Made by a program: the position numbers and the translations under genes
The notes under the pieces: model-generated
Database searches by the model: none
The model's input: the letters and a program-made list of their open reading frames with translations, nothing else
Told to the model about the DNA's origin: nothing
Part shown: one piece after another, positions 17,939 through 30,047 of the stretch
How positions within the stretch are numbered: the first letter of the stretch is position 1
Layout of the letters: each line of letters opens with the position of its first letter
Source of the DNA: Phyllobacterium sp. 21LDTY02-6
GTDB taxonomy: Bacteria; Pseudomonadota; Alphaproteobacteria; Rhizobiales; Rhizobiaceae
DNA length: 64,000 bases
Direction: 5' to 3'
Assembly (NCBI RefSeq): GCF_023554255.2
Contig: NZ_JAMJWD020000002.1
Coordinates: 982,004 to 1,046,003, forward strand

Positions 17939-18937
17939 CTACCCATCATGGCTTTCACCCATGCGCCCGTCAATCTGGCGCAGATGAGCAATGACCGTCA
18001 TTCTTGTCGTAATCATGGTTAGAACACTGACGGCAAGTATGATGAGGATGACGCCCGTATAGCCGCCAGAACCGATCGAGAAATTGCCGAACAGCGCTGT
18101 CGCCTGGTCGGCCTCGGGCGTGGCGAGATTGCGCGAGGACCACCAGCCGATGATCAGGAAGATCAGCATTGCCAGCGCACCGCCGCAAAGCGCCCCCTTT
18201 AGCGCGGTCCAGAAGAAGTGCCGTTCGAACTGGCGTGCCACGAATTTCTGGTCCGCGCCGATGAAATGCAGCACTTCGATGATGTGACCATTGCCTGCCA
18301 TGGCTCCGCGCGTGGCGAAGATCACCGTCAGCACGGTGGCGGCGAGGACGAGGGCAAGCACCCCGGTGCCGATCAGCACCGTGGAACGGGCCATGGATAC
18401 CAGCCGATCGACCCAGTTGCGGTGGTCGTCGAAGCTGGCGGCCGGTATTTCGCCGACGAGGGCAGCCCGGAGCGCGCCGAAATCCGGCGGCGTTTCTTCA
18501 TCGAGGCTGACGATCACCAGGCGGGGGACTGGAAGCTCATCGAGGTCGAGCCCGGTTCCGAGCCATGGCTCCAGCAGCCGCGAAGTCGCCTCGCGATCGA
18601 CGATACGCGTCGCGGTGACGCCGGCGAAGCCCTGGGCGATGGCACTGGCGCGATTGAGCATCTCGTCCATGTCCTGCCCCTCGACGGGCCGGATCTGGAT
18701 CGTCGCTTCGGTCGATATCTGGCTTTGCCAGGTCGCGGCGGTCGATTGCACCAGGCTGACCGCCCCGATGGTCAGGCAGGCGAGAAAGGTCATGATGGCG
18801 ATGACGATCATCAGCGCATGGCCGACGACATTGCCGGCCGGCACGATTGGCGCCTGGCCGCTGCCCTGCCGCAGGCGCTGGTAGAGCACGGCCGCGAGAT
18901 CGACCGCCCGGTCCTTCAGTGCGGCGGCATCAATCAT
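17939..18937 (-). CDS. ftsX: Cell division protein FtsX
   Basis: FtsX is the membrane component of the FtsEX complex, which couples cytoplasmic ATP hydrolysis to activation of peptidoglycan hydrolases at the division site. The 332-residue protein has a first transmembrane helix (residues about 47-70), a large periplasmic domain and three more helices in the C-terminal half, the typical FtsX layout. An unusually long cytoplasmic N-terminus is normal for alphaproteobacteria. It overlaps ftsE by 8 bp. Confidence 0.93.
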   Translation of the reverse strand: MIDAAALKDRAVDLAAVLYQRLRQGSGQAPIVPAGNVVGHALMIVIAIMTFLACLTIGAVSLVQSTAATWQSQISTEATIQIRPVEGQDMDEMLNRASAIAQGFAGVTATRIVDREATSRLLEPWLGTGLDLDELPVPRLVIVSLDEETPPDFGALRAALVGEIPAASFDDHRNWVDRLVSMARSTVLIGTGVLALVLAATVLTVIFATRGAMAGNGHIIEVLHFIGADQKFVARQFERHFFWTALKGALCGGALAMLIFLIIGWWSSRNLATPEADQATALFGNFSIGSGGYTGVILIILAVSVLTMITTRMTVIAHLRQIDGRMGESHDG

Positions 18938-19589
18938 AGATGTCCAGCCTTCCCTGATCGAGGATCATGCGGCGCGCGTTGATCTGGTCCATCAGGGTCA
19001 GGTCGTGCGTGGCTATGACGACGGCGGTGCCGGAACGGTTCAACTCGCCGAAGAGCCGCAGCAGCCGCCGGGCGAGCGGCGGATCGACATTGCCGGTGGG
19101 CTCGTCCGCAAGAAGGATCTCCGGCTGGTCGATGAGCGCGCGGGCAATGGCAGCGCGCTGCTTTTCCCCACCGGAAAGCACAGGCGGCAGGACGTGCATG
19201 CGTTCGCCCAGCCCCACCCAGTGCAGGAGTTCCTCCACCTCCGCCCGGTAGGTAGCCTCCTCCTTGCCGCGCACGCGCAGGGGAAGGGCTATGTTCTGGT
19301 AGGTGGTCATATGGTCGAGCAGCCGGAAGTCCTGGAAGACGACGCCGATGCGCCGCCGCAGGAGTGGCATTTCCTTCGAAGAGATCGTCGCAATGTCCTT
19401 GCCGAAGACGGTGATCATCCCGCGCGTCGGCTTCAGCGACATGAACAGCAGCCGCAACAGCGAGGTCTTGCCCGCTCCGGATGGTCCGGTCAGGAACTGA
19501 AAGGATCGCGGTGAAATGTGGAGGCTGACATCGCGCAATACCTCCGGGCCCATTCCATAGCGCAACCCGACATTTTCAAAACGAATCAA
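18930..19589 (-). CDS. ftsE: Cell division ATP-binding protein FtsE
   Basis: This 219-residue ABC ATPase partners FtsX at the septum. Walker A GPSGAGKT is at residues 35-42, the signature LSGGEKQR at 138-145 and Walker B ILLADEPT at 158-165, with an H-loop in VIATHDLTL. The length is normal. It is the first gene of the ftsE-ftsX-ydcF-plsC run and is divergent from hpt across 192 bp. Confidence 0.95.
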   Translation of the reverse strand: MIRFENVGLRYGMGPEVLRDVSLHISPRSFQFLTGPSGAGKTSLLRLLFMSLKPTRGMITVFGKDIATISSKEMPLLRRRIGVVFQDFRLLDHMTTYQNIALPLRVRGKEEATYRAEVEELLHWVGLGERMHVLPPVLSGGEKQRAAIARALIDQPEILLADEPTGNVDPPLARRLLRLFGELNRSGTAVVIATHDLTLMDQINARRMILDQGRLDIYD

Positions 19590-19781
19590 GTGTTGAATTC
19601 CATTGCCATCGTGACGCTGTTTTATTCAGGCCGAGCGGGTTTGACCACCCATCAATGGTGCACACCATCGACGTAAACATGAAATTTGTGGGGCGAGACC
19701 GTGGCGGGAGCAGCTTTTGCAATTTCAGGCGGGATCGGGCATAGCTGCGCCCAGGCGAGATCGGAAAAAACGGGAATCAGC

Positions 19782-20318
19782 ATGCCAAAGGTCGGCGGGA
19801 AAAACATAGAGGTTCTATTCAGCGCCGAACAGATTGCGGCGCGCAATCTGGAACTTGCGAAGGCGATCCGCGCGCATGACATGAAGGACCTCCTGGTGAT
19901 CTCGATCCTCAAGGGTTCTTTCATCTTCGCCGCCGATCTCATCCGGGCGATGCATGATGCCGGGGCCGAGCCCGATGTCGAGTTCATCACCGTTTCAAGC
20001 TATGGCAAGGGTACCGAGAGCGGCGAGGTGCGGCTGTTGCGGGATATCGACAGCGATGTCCACGGCCGCGACGTCCTTCTCGTCGATGACATACTGGAAT
20101 CCGGAAAGACGCTCAAATTCACGCGCGAACTCATGCTGGAGCGTGGCGCGCGGCATGTCTATATCGCGGTGCTGCTCGACAAGAGCGTCAAGCGCAAGAT
20201 GGATATCGAGGCGGATTTCAAGGGCTTCGAATGTCCCGATTATTTTGTCGTCGGCTATGGAATGGATGTGGGTCATTCGTTCCGGCAACTGCCCTATGTG
20301 GGCATCGTCACCGACTAG
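19782..20318 (+). CDS. hpt: Hypoxanthine phosphoribosyltransferase
   Basis: This purine salvage enzyme makes IMP (and GMP) from hypoxanthine or guanine and PRPP. The PRPP-binding loop VLLVDDILESGKT lies at residues 98-110; the flexible catalytic loop region SSYGKGTESGEV and the C-terminal CPDYFVVGYGMD are typical. The start at 19782 (MPKVGGKNIE, 178 residues) is preferred over an in-frame codon at 19686 because it gives the family length. It converges on the DUF4175 gene with only 3 bp between stops. Confidence 0.94.
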   Translation: MPKVGGKNIEVLFSAEQIAARNLELAKAIRAHDMKDLLVISILKGSFIFAADLIRAMHDAGAEPDVEFITVSSYGKGTESGEVRLLRDIDSDVHGRDVLLVDDILESGKTLKFTRELMLERGARHVYIAVLLDKSVKRKMDIEADFKGFECPDYFVVGYGMDVGHSFRQLPYVGIVTD

Positions 20319-20321
20319 GCC

Positions 20322-22934
<2,613 letters not shown>

Positions 22935-23086
22935 TCCATCCGCTTGGTGGCCGTCAACTCAGGGAAAGAATAGCACTCAAAATGGCAAAGGCGAGGCCAT
23001 AGGGCGCCAAATGCGATCATACTTCCGTGTTGTAGGTCCGCGTTCAGGTCAGCGGGCGGGTCAACGAAGCCCTTGAAAGCTCACAA

Positions 23087-24352
23087 CTAGAGCCAATCCG
23101 GCACGGAATCGAGGCCGATCAGTTCCTCATAGGTCGTACGGGGCCGGACGACATGAAAACGGTCCTGATGGACAAGCACCTCGGGCACCAGCAGGCGCGT
23201 ATTGTAGGTGCCCGCCTGCACCGCGCCATAGGCGCCTGCGCTGCCGATGGCGAGGAGTTCACCCGCGGCCGGCCGCGGCAGGTCCCGGTCGAGGCCGAGA
23301 TAATCTCCGGTCTCGCATACCGGGCCGACGACGTCGCCGCGAATGCGTGGATGATCGGCGCGCGGTTCCCTTACCGGCTTGATCGCATGATAGGCTTCAT
23401 AGAGCGTCGGCCGGATCAGATCGTTCATCGCGGCATCGACGATGACGAAGTTGCGCGCGTCACCCTCCTTGACGAAGATCACTTCGGTTACCAGCACGCC
23501 CGCATTGCCGACGATCAGCCGTCCCGGCTCGAATATGGTCTTCAACCCGAGCGGCTTGAGGTGCTTCTGCACGATCTGCGCATAGGCATCGGGCAGGGGC
23601 GGCGGGTCATTGTCGAGCTGATAGGGAATGCCGAGCCCGCCACCGACATCGACATGCCTTATGTCATGACCATCGGCCCGCAATTGCCCCACCAGTTCGG
23701 CGAGCAGCCGGAATGCGTTGTCGAATGGTTCGAGATCGGTGATCTGGCTGCCGATATGGACGTCGACGCCGGCAACCTTCAACCCCGGCAATTTTGCGGC
23801 GTGGGCATAGACGGTGCTGGCGCGTGCGAGCGGAATGCCGAACTTGTTTTCGGACTTGCCGGTGGAAATCTTCTTGTGGGTGCGCGCATCGACATCCGGA
23901 TTGATGCGCAGCGAAACGCGCGCCGTCTTGCCCGCCGCGGTGGCGCGGCTGGACAGGAGTTCCAGTTCCGGCTCGGATTCGACGTTGAAACAGTGGATCC
24001 CGGCGGAAAGAGCGAGGTCGATCTCGTCGGCCTTCTTGCCGACGCCCGAAAAGACGATCTTTTCGGCCGGAATTCCGGCGGCAAGCGCGCGCCGCAATTC
24101 GCCGCCCGAGACGACGTCGGCGCCGGAGCCGAGTTTCGCGAGGGTGGTCAGCACGGCCTGGTTGGAATTGGCCTTCAAGGCATAACAGACCAGCGCATCC
24201 ATATCGGCGAATGCTGCGGCGAAGACGTTGTAATGACGCTGGATGGTGGCGGTCGAGTAGCAGTAGAACGGCGTTCCGACCGCGCGTGCGATCTCTTCCA
24301 CGCTGACGGATTCGGCATGCAGCACGCCATCGATATAATGAAAATGGTTCAC
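23087..24352 (-). CDS. lysA: Diaminopimelate decarboxylase
   Basis: LysA decarboxylates meso-diaminopimelate to lysine with PLP. The PLP lysine is Lys60 in YALKANSNQ. HIGSQITDL, VGGGLGIPY, EPGRLIVGNAG and VGPVCETGD follow in the family order. The 421-residue form starts at a GTG (24352), giving the usual N-terminus NHFHYIDGVLHAE, with AGG a few bases upstream; an in-frame TTG at 24367 is less likely. It lies in an argH-lptM-lysA run. Confidence 0.96.
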   Translation of the reverse strand: MNHFHYIDGVLHAESVSVEEIARAVGTPFYCYSTATIQRHYNVFAAAFADMDALVCYALKANSNQAVLTTLAKLGSGADVVSGGELRRALAAGIPAEKIVFSGVGKKADEIDLALSAGIHCFNVESEPELELLSSRATAAGKTARVSLRINPDVDARTHKKISTGKSENKFGIPLARASTVYAHAAKLPGLKVAGVDVHIGSQITDLEPFDNAFRLLAELVGQLRADGHDIRHVDVGGGLGIPYQLDNDPPPLPDAYAQIVQKHLKPLGLKTIFEPGRLIVGNAGVLVTEVIFVKEGDARNFVIVDAAMNDLIRPTLYEAYHAIKPVREPRADHPRIRGDVVGPVCETGDYLGLDRDLPRPAAGELLAIGSAGAYGAVQAGTYNTRLLVPEVLVHQDRFHVVRPRTTYEELIGLDSVPDWL

Positions 24353-24422
24353 GAAACAGCCTGGCAATCTTCTGGCTTGATAGACAGCGCCGCTCAGCGA
24401 CGCCCGGTGAAATGAATTGCTG

Positions 24423-24605
24423 TCAGATCAAGGGATCGAGGATGAACCGTTTGTCCTGTGCCGGCTGTGGCGCGGGCTTCGGCTCGCCCGGCGCGGTGGT
24501 CAAGGAAGCGGGCGGCGCTTCGAGAGGTCCCTTTCGCCCACAGGCGGTAACGGCGCCGGCGATCGCGGCAATCATCAGAACTGTCGTCAGTAAGGAACGG
24601 CGCAT
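24423..24605 (-). CDS. lptM: Small LptM/YifL-like lipoprotein
   Basis: This 60-residue lipoprotein has a signal sequence ending at Cys22 (GAVTAC). The CGRKGPLEAPP segment after the cysteine is the signature of the YifL/LptM group, which helps assembly of the LptD outer-membrane LPS translocon in enterobacteria. A proline-rich tail follows. It is found between argH and lysA in most rhizobia, as here. Function in this organism is inferred from the family. Confidence 0.88.
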   Translation of the reverse strand: MRRSLLTTVLMIAAIAGAVTACGRKGPLEAPPASLTTAPGEPKPAPQPAQDKRFILDPLI

Positions 24606-24696
24606 GGGTTATCCTGTAATCAGCAAGGTATCTATCTCTAGCCCATGGGGGCGGCGTTTGCATCCCCCATTGCCTTTCAAACTTCGTTTAGGCCCG

Positions 24697-26097
24697 TCAG
24701 AGTGTCCTGAGGCGCTTGTGCCATGATCTTATCTGCCTGCGCACCTGATCCGGGGCCGTGCCGCCATAGGATTTGCGGCTGCGCACGGATTTGTCGACGG
24801 TCAGGAAGCCGAACACCGCATCGGTGATATCAGGGTGGATCTGCCGAAGGTCCTCGAGGGACAGCTTGGCCAGATCGACCTTCTTCTGCTCCGCCATCGC
24901 CACGGCGCGCCCCGTGACATGATGCGCCTCGCGGAAGGGAAGGCCGAGTTCGCGCACCAGCCAGTCGGCGAGATCGGTCGCCGTCGAATAGCCCGAGCCC
25001 GCCGCCTTCTTCATTGCGGCGGTATTGATCGTCATGTCTCGCACCATGCCGGTCATGGCCGCGATGGCGAGTTCCAGCGTCTCGGCGGCGTCGAACACGG
25101 CTTCCTTGTCTTCCTGCATGTCTTTCGAATAGGTCAGCGGCAGACCTTTCATGACGGTCAGGAGCCCGACGAGAGAGCCGGTAATCCTGCCGGTCTTGGC
25201 GCGGACGAGCTCGGCCGCATCGGGGTTCTTCTTCTGCGGCATGATCGAGGAGCCGGTGGAGAAGCCGTCGGAAAGACGCACGAAGCCGAATTGCGGCGTC
25301 GACCAGATGACGATCTCCTCGGCAAGACGGGAAAGATGCGTCGCGGCAATGGCAGCCATCGCCAGATATTCGAGCGCATAGTCGCGGTCGGAGACGCTGT
25401 CGAGCGAGTTGCGGGTGGGTTCGCGGAAGCCGAGCGCCTTCGCCGTCATGTGGCGGTCGATGGGAAAGCCGGTACCGGCGAGGGCCGCTGCGCCGAGCGG
25501 CGATTCGTCCATGCGCTCGATGGCGTCCCTGGCGCGGCTGACGTCGCGTCCGAACATCTCCACATAGGCCATGCAATGGTGGCCGAATGTCACCGGTTGC
25601 GCCGTTTGAAGATGGGTGAAGCCGGGCATGAGCGTGGCCGAATGTTCGGCAGCCCTTTCGAGGAAGGCTTCGATCAGCCTCTTCAATGCGGCGGCGGTCT
25701 TTTCGAACTCCGCCTTGACCCAAAGGCGGAAATCGACCGCCACCTGGTCGTTGCGGGACCGCGCGGTGTGCAGGCGGCCCGCAGCGGGGCCGATGAGTTC
25801 GGCGAGGCGAGACTCGACATTCATGTGAATGTCTTCAAGTTTGCGTGAAAAAGTGAAGTTTCCGCTCTCGATCTCTGACAATATCGTGTTCAGGCCACCC
25901 GATATCTTGTCGTAATCGTCCGCCGCAATTATGCCCGTCTTTGCAAGCATGGCCGCATGGGCGAGAGAACCTTGAATGTCCTGGGCGTAGAGTTTCTGGT
26001 CGAAGCCGATGGAAGCGTTGATCTCTTCCATGATCGCGGCCGGACCCGAAGCGAAACGACCGCCCCACATTTCGTTGCTGTTCTTCTTGTCGGACAT
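24697..26097 (-). CDS. argH: Argininosuccinate lyase
   Basis: This enzyme of the last step of arginine synthesis splits argininosuccinate to arginine and fumarate. The fumarase/aspartase signature [12 protein letters not shown] is at residues 282-293, with HTARSRNDQ at 110-118 and THLQTAQP from 161. The 466-residue length is normal. The start at 26097 ([15 protein letters not shown]) is chosen because it gives the family N-terminus. It is only 31 bp from the divergent tlpA start, so one or both promoters must reach into the neighbouring coding sequence. Confidence 0.97.
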   Translation of the reverse strand: MSDKKNSNEMWGGRFASGPAAIMEEINASIGFDQKLYAQDIQGSLAHAAMLAKTGIIAADDYDKISGGLNTILSEIESGNFTFSRKLEDIHMNVESRLAELIGPAAGRLHTARSRNDQVAVDFRLWVKAEFEKTAAALKRLIEAFLERAAEHSATLMPGFTHLQTAQPVTFGHHCMAYVEMFGRDVSRARDAIERMDESPLGAAALAGTGFPIDRHMTAKALGFREPTRNSLDSVSDRDYALEYLAMAAIAATHLSRLAEEIVIWSTPQFGFVRLSDGFSTGSSIMPQKKNPDAAELVRAKTGRITGSLVGLLTVMKGLPLTYSKDMQEDKEAVFDAAETLELAIAAMTGMVRDMTINTAAMKKAAGSGYSTATDLADWLVRELGLPFREAHHVTGRAVAMAEQKKVDLAKLSLEDLRQIHPDITDAVFGFLTVDKSVRSRKSYGGTAPDQVRRQIRSWHKRLRTL

Positions 26098-26128
26098 GAT
26101 GAGCCTTGGCTGAAAGGGTAGGAATAGG

Positions 26129-26806
26129 ATGATAGACGGCGACGGCACACCGAAACAGACACGCAACAGCAGCAAGAAGATCATCGCTCTTGCTGCGCTC
26201 GCAGGCATCGCCGCCGGTGCGCTTGGGGTATACGTGATGGAACGGCCATCTGGCAATATTGTTGCTGGGGTAGCTTCGACCGATCAATGCAGCCTCAAGA
26301 CCGAAGCGGCAAAGTCGCTGGACGGACTGGCGACCGGCGCTGTGGCGGCGATGCGCGGTGCGGACACGCCCCAGTCGATGGCGTCGCTTTCGTTCATGGC
26401 GCCGGACGGCAAGCCCGCCCGGCTTTCCGATTTCAAGGGCAAGACCTTGCTGGTCAATCTCTGGGCGACCTGGTGCGCGCCGTGCCGGGAAGAAATGCCG
26501 GCGCTGGACGCGCTCGCCGCGAAGAAGAACGGCGCCGATTTCGAGGTGGTGACGATCAATATCGACACCGGCGATGCCGAGAAACCGCAGGCTTTCATGA
26601 CCGAGATCGGCGTGAAGTCGCTACCGCTCTACCGCGATGCGACGATGGGCGTCTTCAACGATCTGAAACGCAAGAACCTCGCCTTCGGGCTGCCTGTCAC
26701 CATGCTGGTGGACAAGGATGGTTGCCAGGTGGCGGCGATGAACGGCCCGGCGGACTGGTCCGGCGAGGACGCAGTCCGGCTGATAGACGCGGCGAAAAAG
26801 CTCTAG
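26129..26806 (+). CDS. tlpA: TlpA-like thiol:disulfide interchange protein
   Basis: This 225-residue membrane-anchored thioredoxin of the TlpA type acts in the periplasm, where it reduces cysteines needed for cytochrome oxidase and c-type cytochrome maturation. A single N-terminal helix is at about residues 16-37. The active site is Cys116-Ala-Pro-Cys119 in [16 protein letters not shown], and the cis-Pro lies in [10 protein letters not shown]. Two other cysteines (about 54 and in KDGCQVA) are typical of TlpA proteins. It is divergent from argH. Confidence 0.92.
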   Translation: MIDGDGTPKQTRNSSKKIIALAALAGIAAGALGVYVMERPSGNIVAGVASTDQCSLKTEAAKSLDGLATGAVAAMRGADTPQSMASLSFMAPDGKPARLSDFKGKTLLVNLWATWCAPCREEMPALDALAAKKNGADFEVVTINIDTGDAEKPQAFMTEIGVKSLPLYRDATMGVFNDLKRKNLAFGLPVTMLVDKDGCQVAAMNGPADWSGEDAVRLIDAAKKL

Positions 26807-26809
26807 GCG

Positions 26810-26824
26810 AGGCCTATTCGGCCT
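26810..26824. terminator. Hairpin between convergent tlpA and helicase genes
   Basis: AGGCC-TATTC-GGCCT forms a five-pair stem that can be extended by the flanking GGCG and CGCC. It spans the 7-bp gap between the stop codons and could act as a bidirectional terminator, though no T-run is present. Confidence 0.35.
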
Positions 26825-28724
26825 TGTCGCCGCCGCCGGCGGCAGCCTTGCGGGCCTTCTTGGCCTGATATTTTTCGAAGCCGGTAGGATCGCCTGGCTT
26901 GCGTTCCTTCGGCGCCTTCTTCGCCTTTGCCGGCTTTTCGGCAGTCCAGCCGCCCGGCTTGCCGGCAGGCTCGAACGTGCGGTCCGGCTTGTAGCCGCGT
27001 TCGTCGCGCTCGCGACCGAACTGCTTCTTCGGCTTGAAATCGCCGCTGCCGCGTCCCGAGAAACCGGGAGCGTCGCTGCGGGTGATGTTCACGCCTTTTT
27101 CACCCGAGCCGAACTGCTTGATGCGGGCGAGGAAGGCGTCGGCCTTGTCGGCGGAGATCTCGAAACGGGTTTCCCCATCGAGGATCTTGATCGAGCCTAC
27201 GTCGGATTTGGTGATGTCGCCGGCCTTGCAGATCAGCGGCAGCAGCCAGCGCGGCTCGGCGCGTTGCTTGCGGCCGACATTGAGGGCAAACCAGCCGCCG
27301 CTCTCGAAATGGTCGCGGCGTTCGGAACGCGCGCCGCGCTCGCCGCGCTGCGGGCGGTCGTCGTCACTCCCCCTGCGGCCTGATTCACGGATCGGCTGGA
27401 GCACATGCGCCGGCGTATTGGAAAGCTCTTCGGGAGCCGGGCGCGCGGCAAATTGCTGGCGCAGATAGGCGGCGGCGATCTGTTCGACCGAATGCAGTTC
27501 GAGCAGCGCGGCAACGTCTTCCGCCTCTTCCTCGACGATCGGCTCGCGCAGCTGGGCGTCATTGAAGATCCGCTCGCGATTGCGCTGGTTGATCGCATCG
27601 GCATTGGGCGGCGGCACCATCGTCGTCGCGAGCTTGGCGCCCTGCAACAGCCGTTCCGCCGTGCGGCGCCGCGATGCCGGGACAATCAGCACGCAGATGC
27701 CCTTGCGCCCGGCGCGCCCGGTGCGGCCGCTGCGATGCAGCAGCGTCTCGGAATTGTTCGGCAGGTCCGCATGGATGACGAGATCGAGATTCGGCAGGTC
27801 GATGCCGCGGGCGGCAACGTCGGTGGCAACGCAAACCCGCGCCCGCCCGTCGCGCATTGCCTGCAGCGCATTGGTGCGCTCGGCCTGGCTGAGTTCGCCC
27901 GACAGCGAAACCACGGAAAATCCGCGGTTGGAAAGGCGGCTCGTCAGGTGCTTCACGGCCTCGCGGGTCGAGCCGAAGATGATCGTATTCTGGGCGTCGT
28001 AATAGAGCAGCGAGTTGATGATCGCGTTTTCCCGCTCGCGCGGGGCAACGGGCATGATGTGGTATTCGATGTCCGCATGCTGCTCCCGCTCGCTCGTCGC
28101 CGAGATGCGCAGGGCATTGTTCTGGAACTGCTTGGCAAGCGCGGCGATGGGTTTCGGCACGGTTGCCGAGAACATCAGCGTCCGGCGGTCTTCCGGCGCT
28201 TCGGCCAGGATGAATTCAAGGTCTTCGCGGAAGCCGAGGTCGAGCATCTCGTCGGCCTCATCGAGCACGACGGCGCGCAGTTCGGACATGTCGAGAGAGC
28301 CGCGGGTAATGTGGTCGCGCAGGCGGCCGGGCGTGCCGACGACGATATGAGCGCCCTGCTGCAGGGCGCGGCGCTCCTTCATCATGTCCATGCCGCCGAC
28401 GCAGGAAGCGATGCGCGCCCCGGTCTTCTCGTAGAGCCATTCGAATTCGCGCCTTACCTGAAGTGCGAGCTCGCGCGTCGGCGCTATGATCAGCGCGAAG
28501 GGAGCGCCGATCGTGGCGAAGCGGTCGCTGTCGCCGAGCAGGGTCGGAGCAATGGCGATACCGAAGGCAACGGTCTTGCCGGAGCCGGTCTGGGCGGAAA
28601 CGAGAAGGTCGGCGCCGGCAGCTTCAGGTGCGAGAACGGCGGTCTGCACAGGCGTCAAGCTTGTGTAGCCACGGGCAGTCAATGCACCGGAAAGCGCCGG
28701 AGCGATGGAATCGAAAGAGGTCAT
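26814..28724 (-). CDS. DEAD/DEAH-box ATP-dependent RNA helicase
   Basis: This 636-residue RNA helicase has both RecA-like domains. Motifs in order are AQTGSGKT (44-51), PTRELA, TPGRL, DEAD, SAT, and HRSGRTGRAGR. A C-terminal DbpA-type RNA-binding domain follows (about residues 465-540: ALNVGRKQRAEPRWLLPLI), then a basic Lys/Arg-rich tail. The DbpA-like domain suggests binding to structured rRNA, so ribosome assembly or cold adaptation is plausible. The 217-bp leader upstream holds a small TGCCAT/ATGGCA hairpin at 28816-28833 and no other gene I can support. Confidence 0.93.
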   Translation of the reverse strand: MTSFDSIAPALSGALTARGYTSLTPVQTAVLAPEAAGADLLVSAQTGSGKTVAFGIAIAPTLLGDSDRFATIGAPFALIIAPTRELALQVRREFEWLYEKTGARIASCVGGMDMMKERRALQQGAHIVVGTPGRLRDHITRGSLDMSELRAVVLDEADEMLDLGFREDLEFILAEAPEDRRTLMFSATVPKPIAALAKQFQNNALRISATSEREQHADIEYHIMPVAPRERENAIINSLLYYDAQNTIIFGSTREAVKHLTSRLSNRGFSVVSLSGELSQAERTNALQAMRDGRARVCVATDVAARGIDLPNLDLVIHADLPNNSETLLHRSGRTGRAGRKGICVLIVPASRRRTAERLLQGAKLATTMVPPPNADAINQRNRERIFNDAQLREPIVEEEAEDVAALLELHSVEQIAAAYLRQQFAARPAPEELSNTPAHVLQPIRESGRRGSDDDRPQRGERGARSERRDHFESGGWFALNVGRKQRAEPRWLLPLICKAGDITKSDVGSIKILDGETRFEISADKADAFLARIKQFGSGEKGVNITRSDAPGFSGRGSGDFKPKKQFGRERDERGYKPDRTFEPAGKPGGWTAEKPAKAKKAPKERKPGDPTGFEKYQAKKARKAAAGGGDKAE

Positions 28725-28941
28725 TGCAAACTTTCAGTGATGTGATGCGTGTGCGGCGTCAATCGAGACGAGCGGCACATAAATCGCGTTGTTGCGCTCT
28801 CCCTAGTGCTTGGCGTGCCATCCGTCAATGGCAGGAACGCATAGCTCCCCTGCAGCCGGACCTTTCCAGGGCCCTCCAATCCCGGCGGCTGCGGCTTTGC
28901 GCGAGCCATGTGCGATAACAGATCATCTTGCGGAAGCCGCA

Positions 28942-29418
28942 TCAAGAGCCGGGATGGCCAGCCCGTTTCAGCCTTACGATGGCGAGGTCCAGCGCCGAGA
29001 GGAATGCCGAGCGATCGCGCGGCGAAAATGGCCTTGGCCCGCCGGTTATCTGGCCGGCGGAACGCAGTTCCTCCATCAGGTTGCGGGTTGCGAGCGTATT
29101 GCCGATGGAAGCCTCGGTGAAGGCGCGACCGGTCGGCGAAATGGCGTCGGCGCCGGCTTTGACGCATCTGCTCGCCAGCGGAATATCGGCGGTTACCACG
29201 ATGTCGCCGCGCGATACGCGCTCGGCAATCCAGTTGTCCGCCGCATCGAACCCGTCGCTGACGATCACCCGCTCGATCATCGGGTCGCGCGGAATGGCCA
29301 TCATCGCGTTGGAAACGACATAGACCTTCAGGCCGTGCCGCTCCGCCACGCGGTATATTTCAGGTTTGACGGGGCACGCATCCGCGTCGACGTAGATTGT
29401 GATCGGCTTGAGGTCCAT
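28942..29418 (-). CDS. YaiI/YqxD family protein (DUF188)
   Basis: This 158-residue DUF188 family protein is PIN-like in fold. Characteristic blocks are [20 protein letters not shown] at the N-terminus, [11 protein letters not shown] in the middle, and [19 protein letters not shown] near the C-terminus. The acidic residues suggest a nuclease-like active site, but no activity is established. It lies 9 bp from the exoD-like gene on the same strand. Confidence 0.92.
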   Translation of the reverse strand: MDLKPITIYVDADACPVKPEIYRVAERHGLKVYVVSNAMMAIPRDPMIERVIVSDGFDAADNWIAERVSRGDIVVTADIPLASRCVKAGADAISPTGRAFTEASIGNTLATRNLMEELRSAGQITGGPRPFSPRDRSAFLSALDLAIVRLKRAGHPGS

Positions 29419-29427
29419 TGCGCCAGC

Positions 29428-30036
29428 CTATCCGAATATCTGCAGCGCGGCGAGGCCAAGCGAAGCGCCGAGCCCGATGGCGATCCCGGCCGCCAGCGCC
29501 GCGACGAGCAGTCCGGTACCCAGCCAGACGCCATCGCGCTCGCCGAGGCCGATGGAAAGGAGAACGATGCTCAAGGCCGGAATCTGGTTGATCAGCGGGA
29601 TCGGCAGAAGGACGATCAGCGACATGAACAGCGCCACGATGCTGACGATCCTCTCGGCGATCATCTGCGGCACGAGCCAGTAGCGCGGCCGGGCCAGCCG
29701 CTCGAATTTCATCAGGATCGGCTCCAGCCGCGCAATGGCCTTGCGATAGGTCGCCGAACGCATGGATTTGCGCCGGAGGAACGCGGGAAACCACGGCTTT
29801 TTGAAGCCGATCAGCATCTGGATCGACAATAGCACGAGCGGGATGCCGAAGATGGTGGAGGAACCCGGCGGCAGCGGCAGCAGGTTGAGCGCGGCAAAGA
29901 GGATCAGCAACGCGCCGAAGCTCCTGTCCGACAGGGCGGTGAGGATATCGTCGAACGAGACGCGCTCCGCCGGTCCATCGGCCAGGCCCAGCAGGATCGT
30001 CGAAAGTCGCGGCAAAGGCTGGCTTTCCGGGGTCAA
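29428..30036 (-). CDS. ExoD-family exopolysaccharide synthesis protein
   Basis: This 202-residue protein of the ExoD family was first linked to exopolysaccharide production and alkali tolerance in Sinorhizobium. The family motif FGALLILFAALNLLPLPPGSSTIFGIPL lies at about residues 40-67. Four to five hydrophobic helices make it an inner-membrane protein. The molecular function is not known. It sits between the hbd and yaiI genes on the same strand with short gaps. Confidence 0.88.
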   Translation of the reverse strand: MTPESQPLPRLSTILLGLADGPAERVSFDDILTALSDRSFGALLILFAALNLLPLPPGSSTIFGIPLVLLSIQMLIGFKKPWFPAFLRRKSMRSATYRKAIARLEPILMKFERLARPRYWLVPQMIAERIVSIVALFMSLIVLLPIPLINQIPALSIVLLSIGLGERDGVWLGTGLLVAALAAGIAIGLGASLGLAALQIFG

Positions 30037-30047
30037 GTGGCGTGCCG

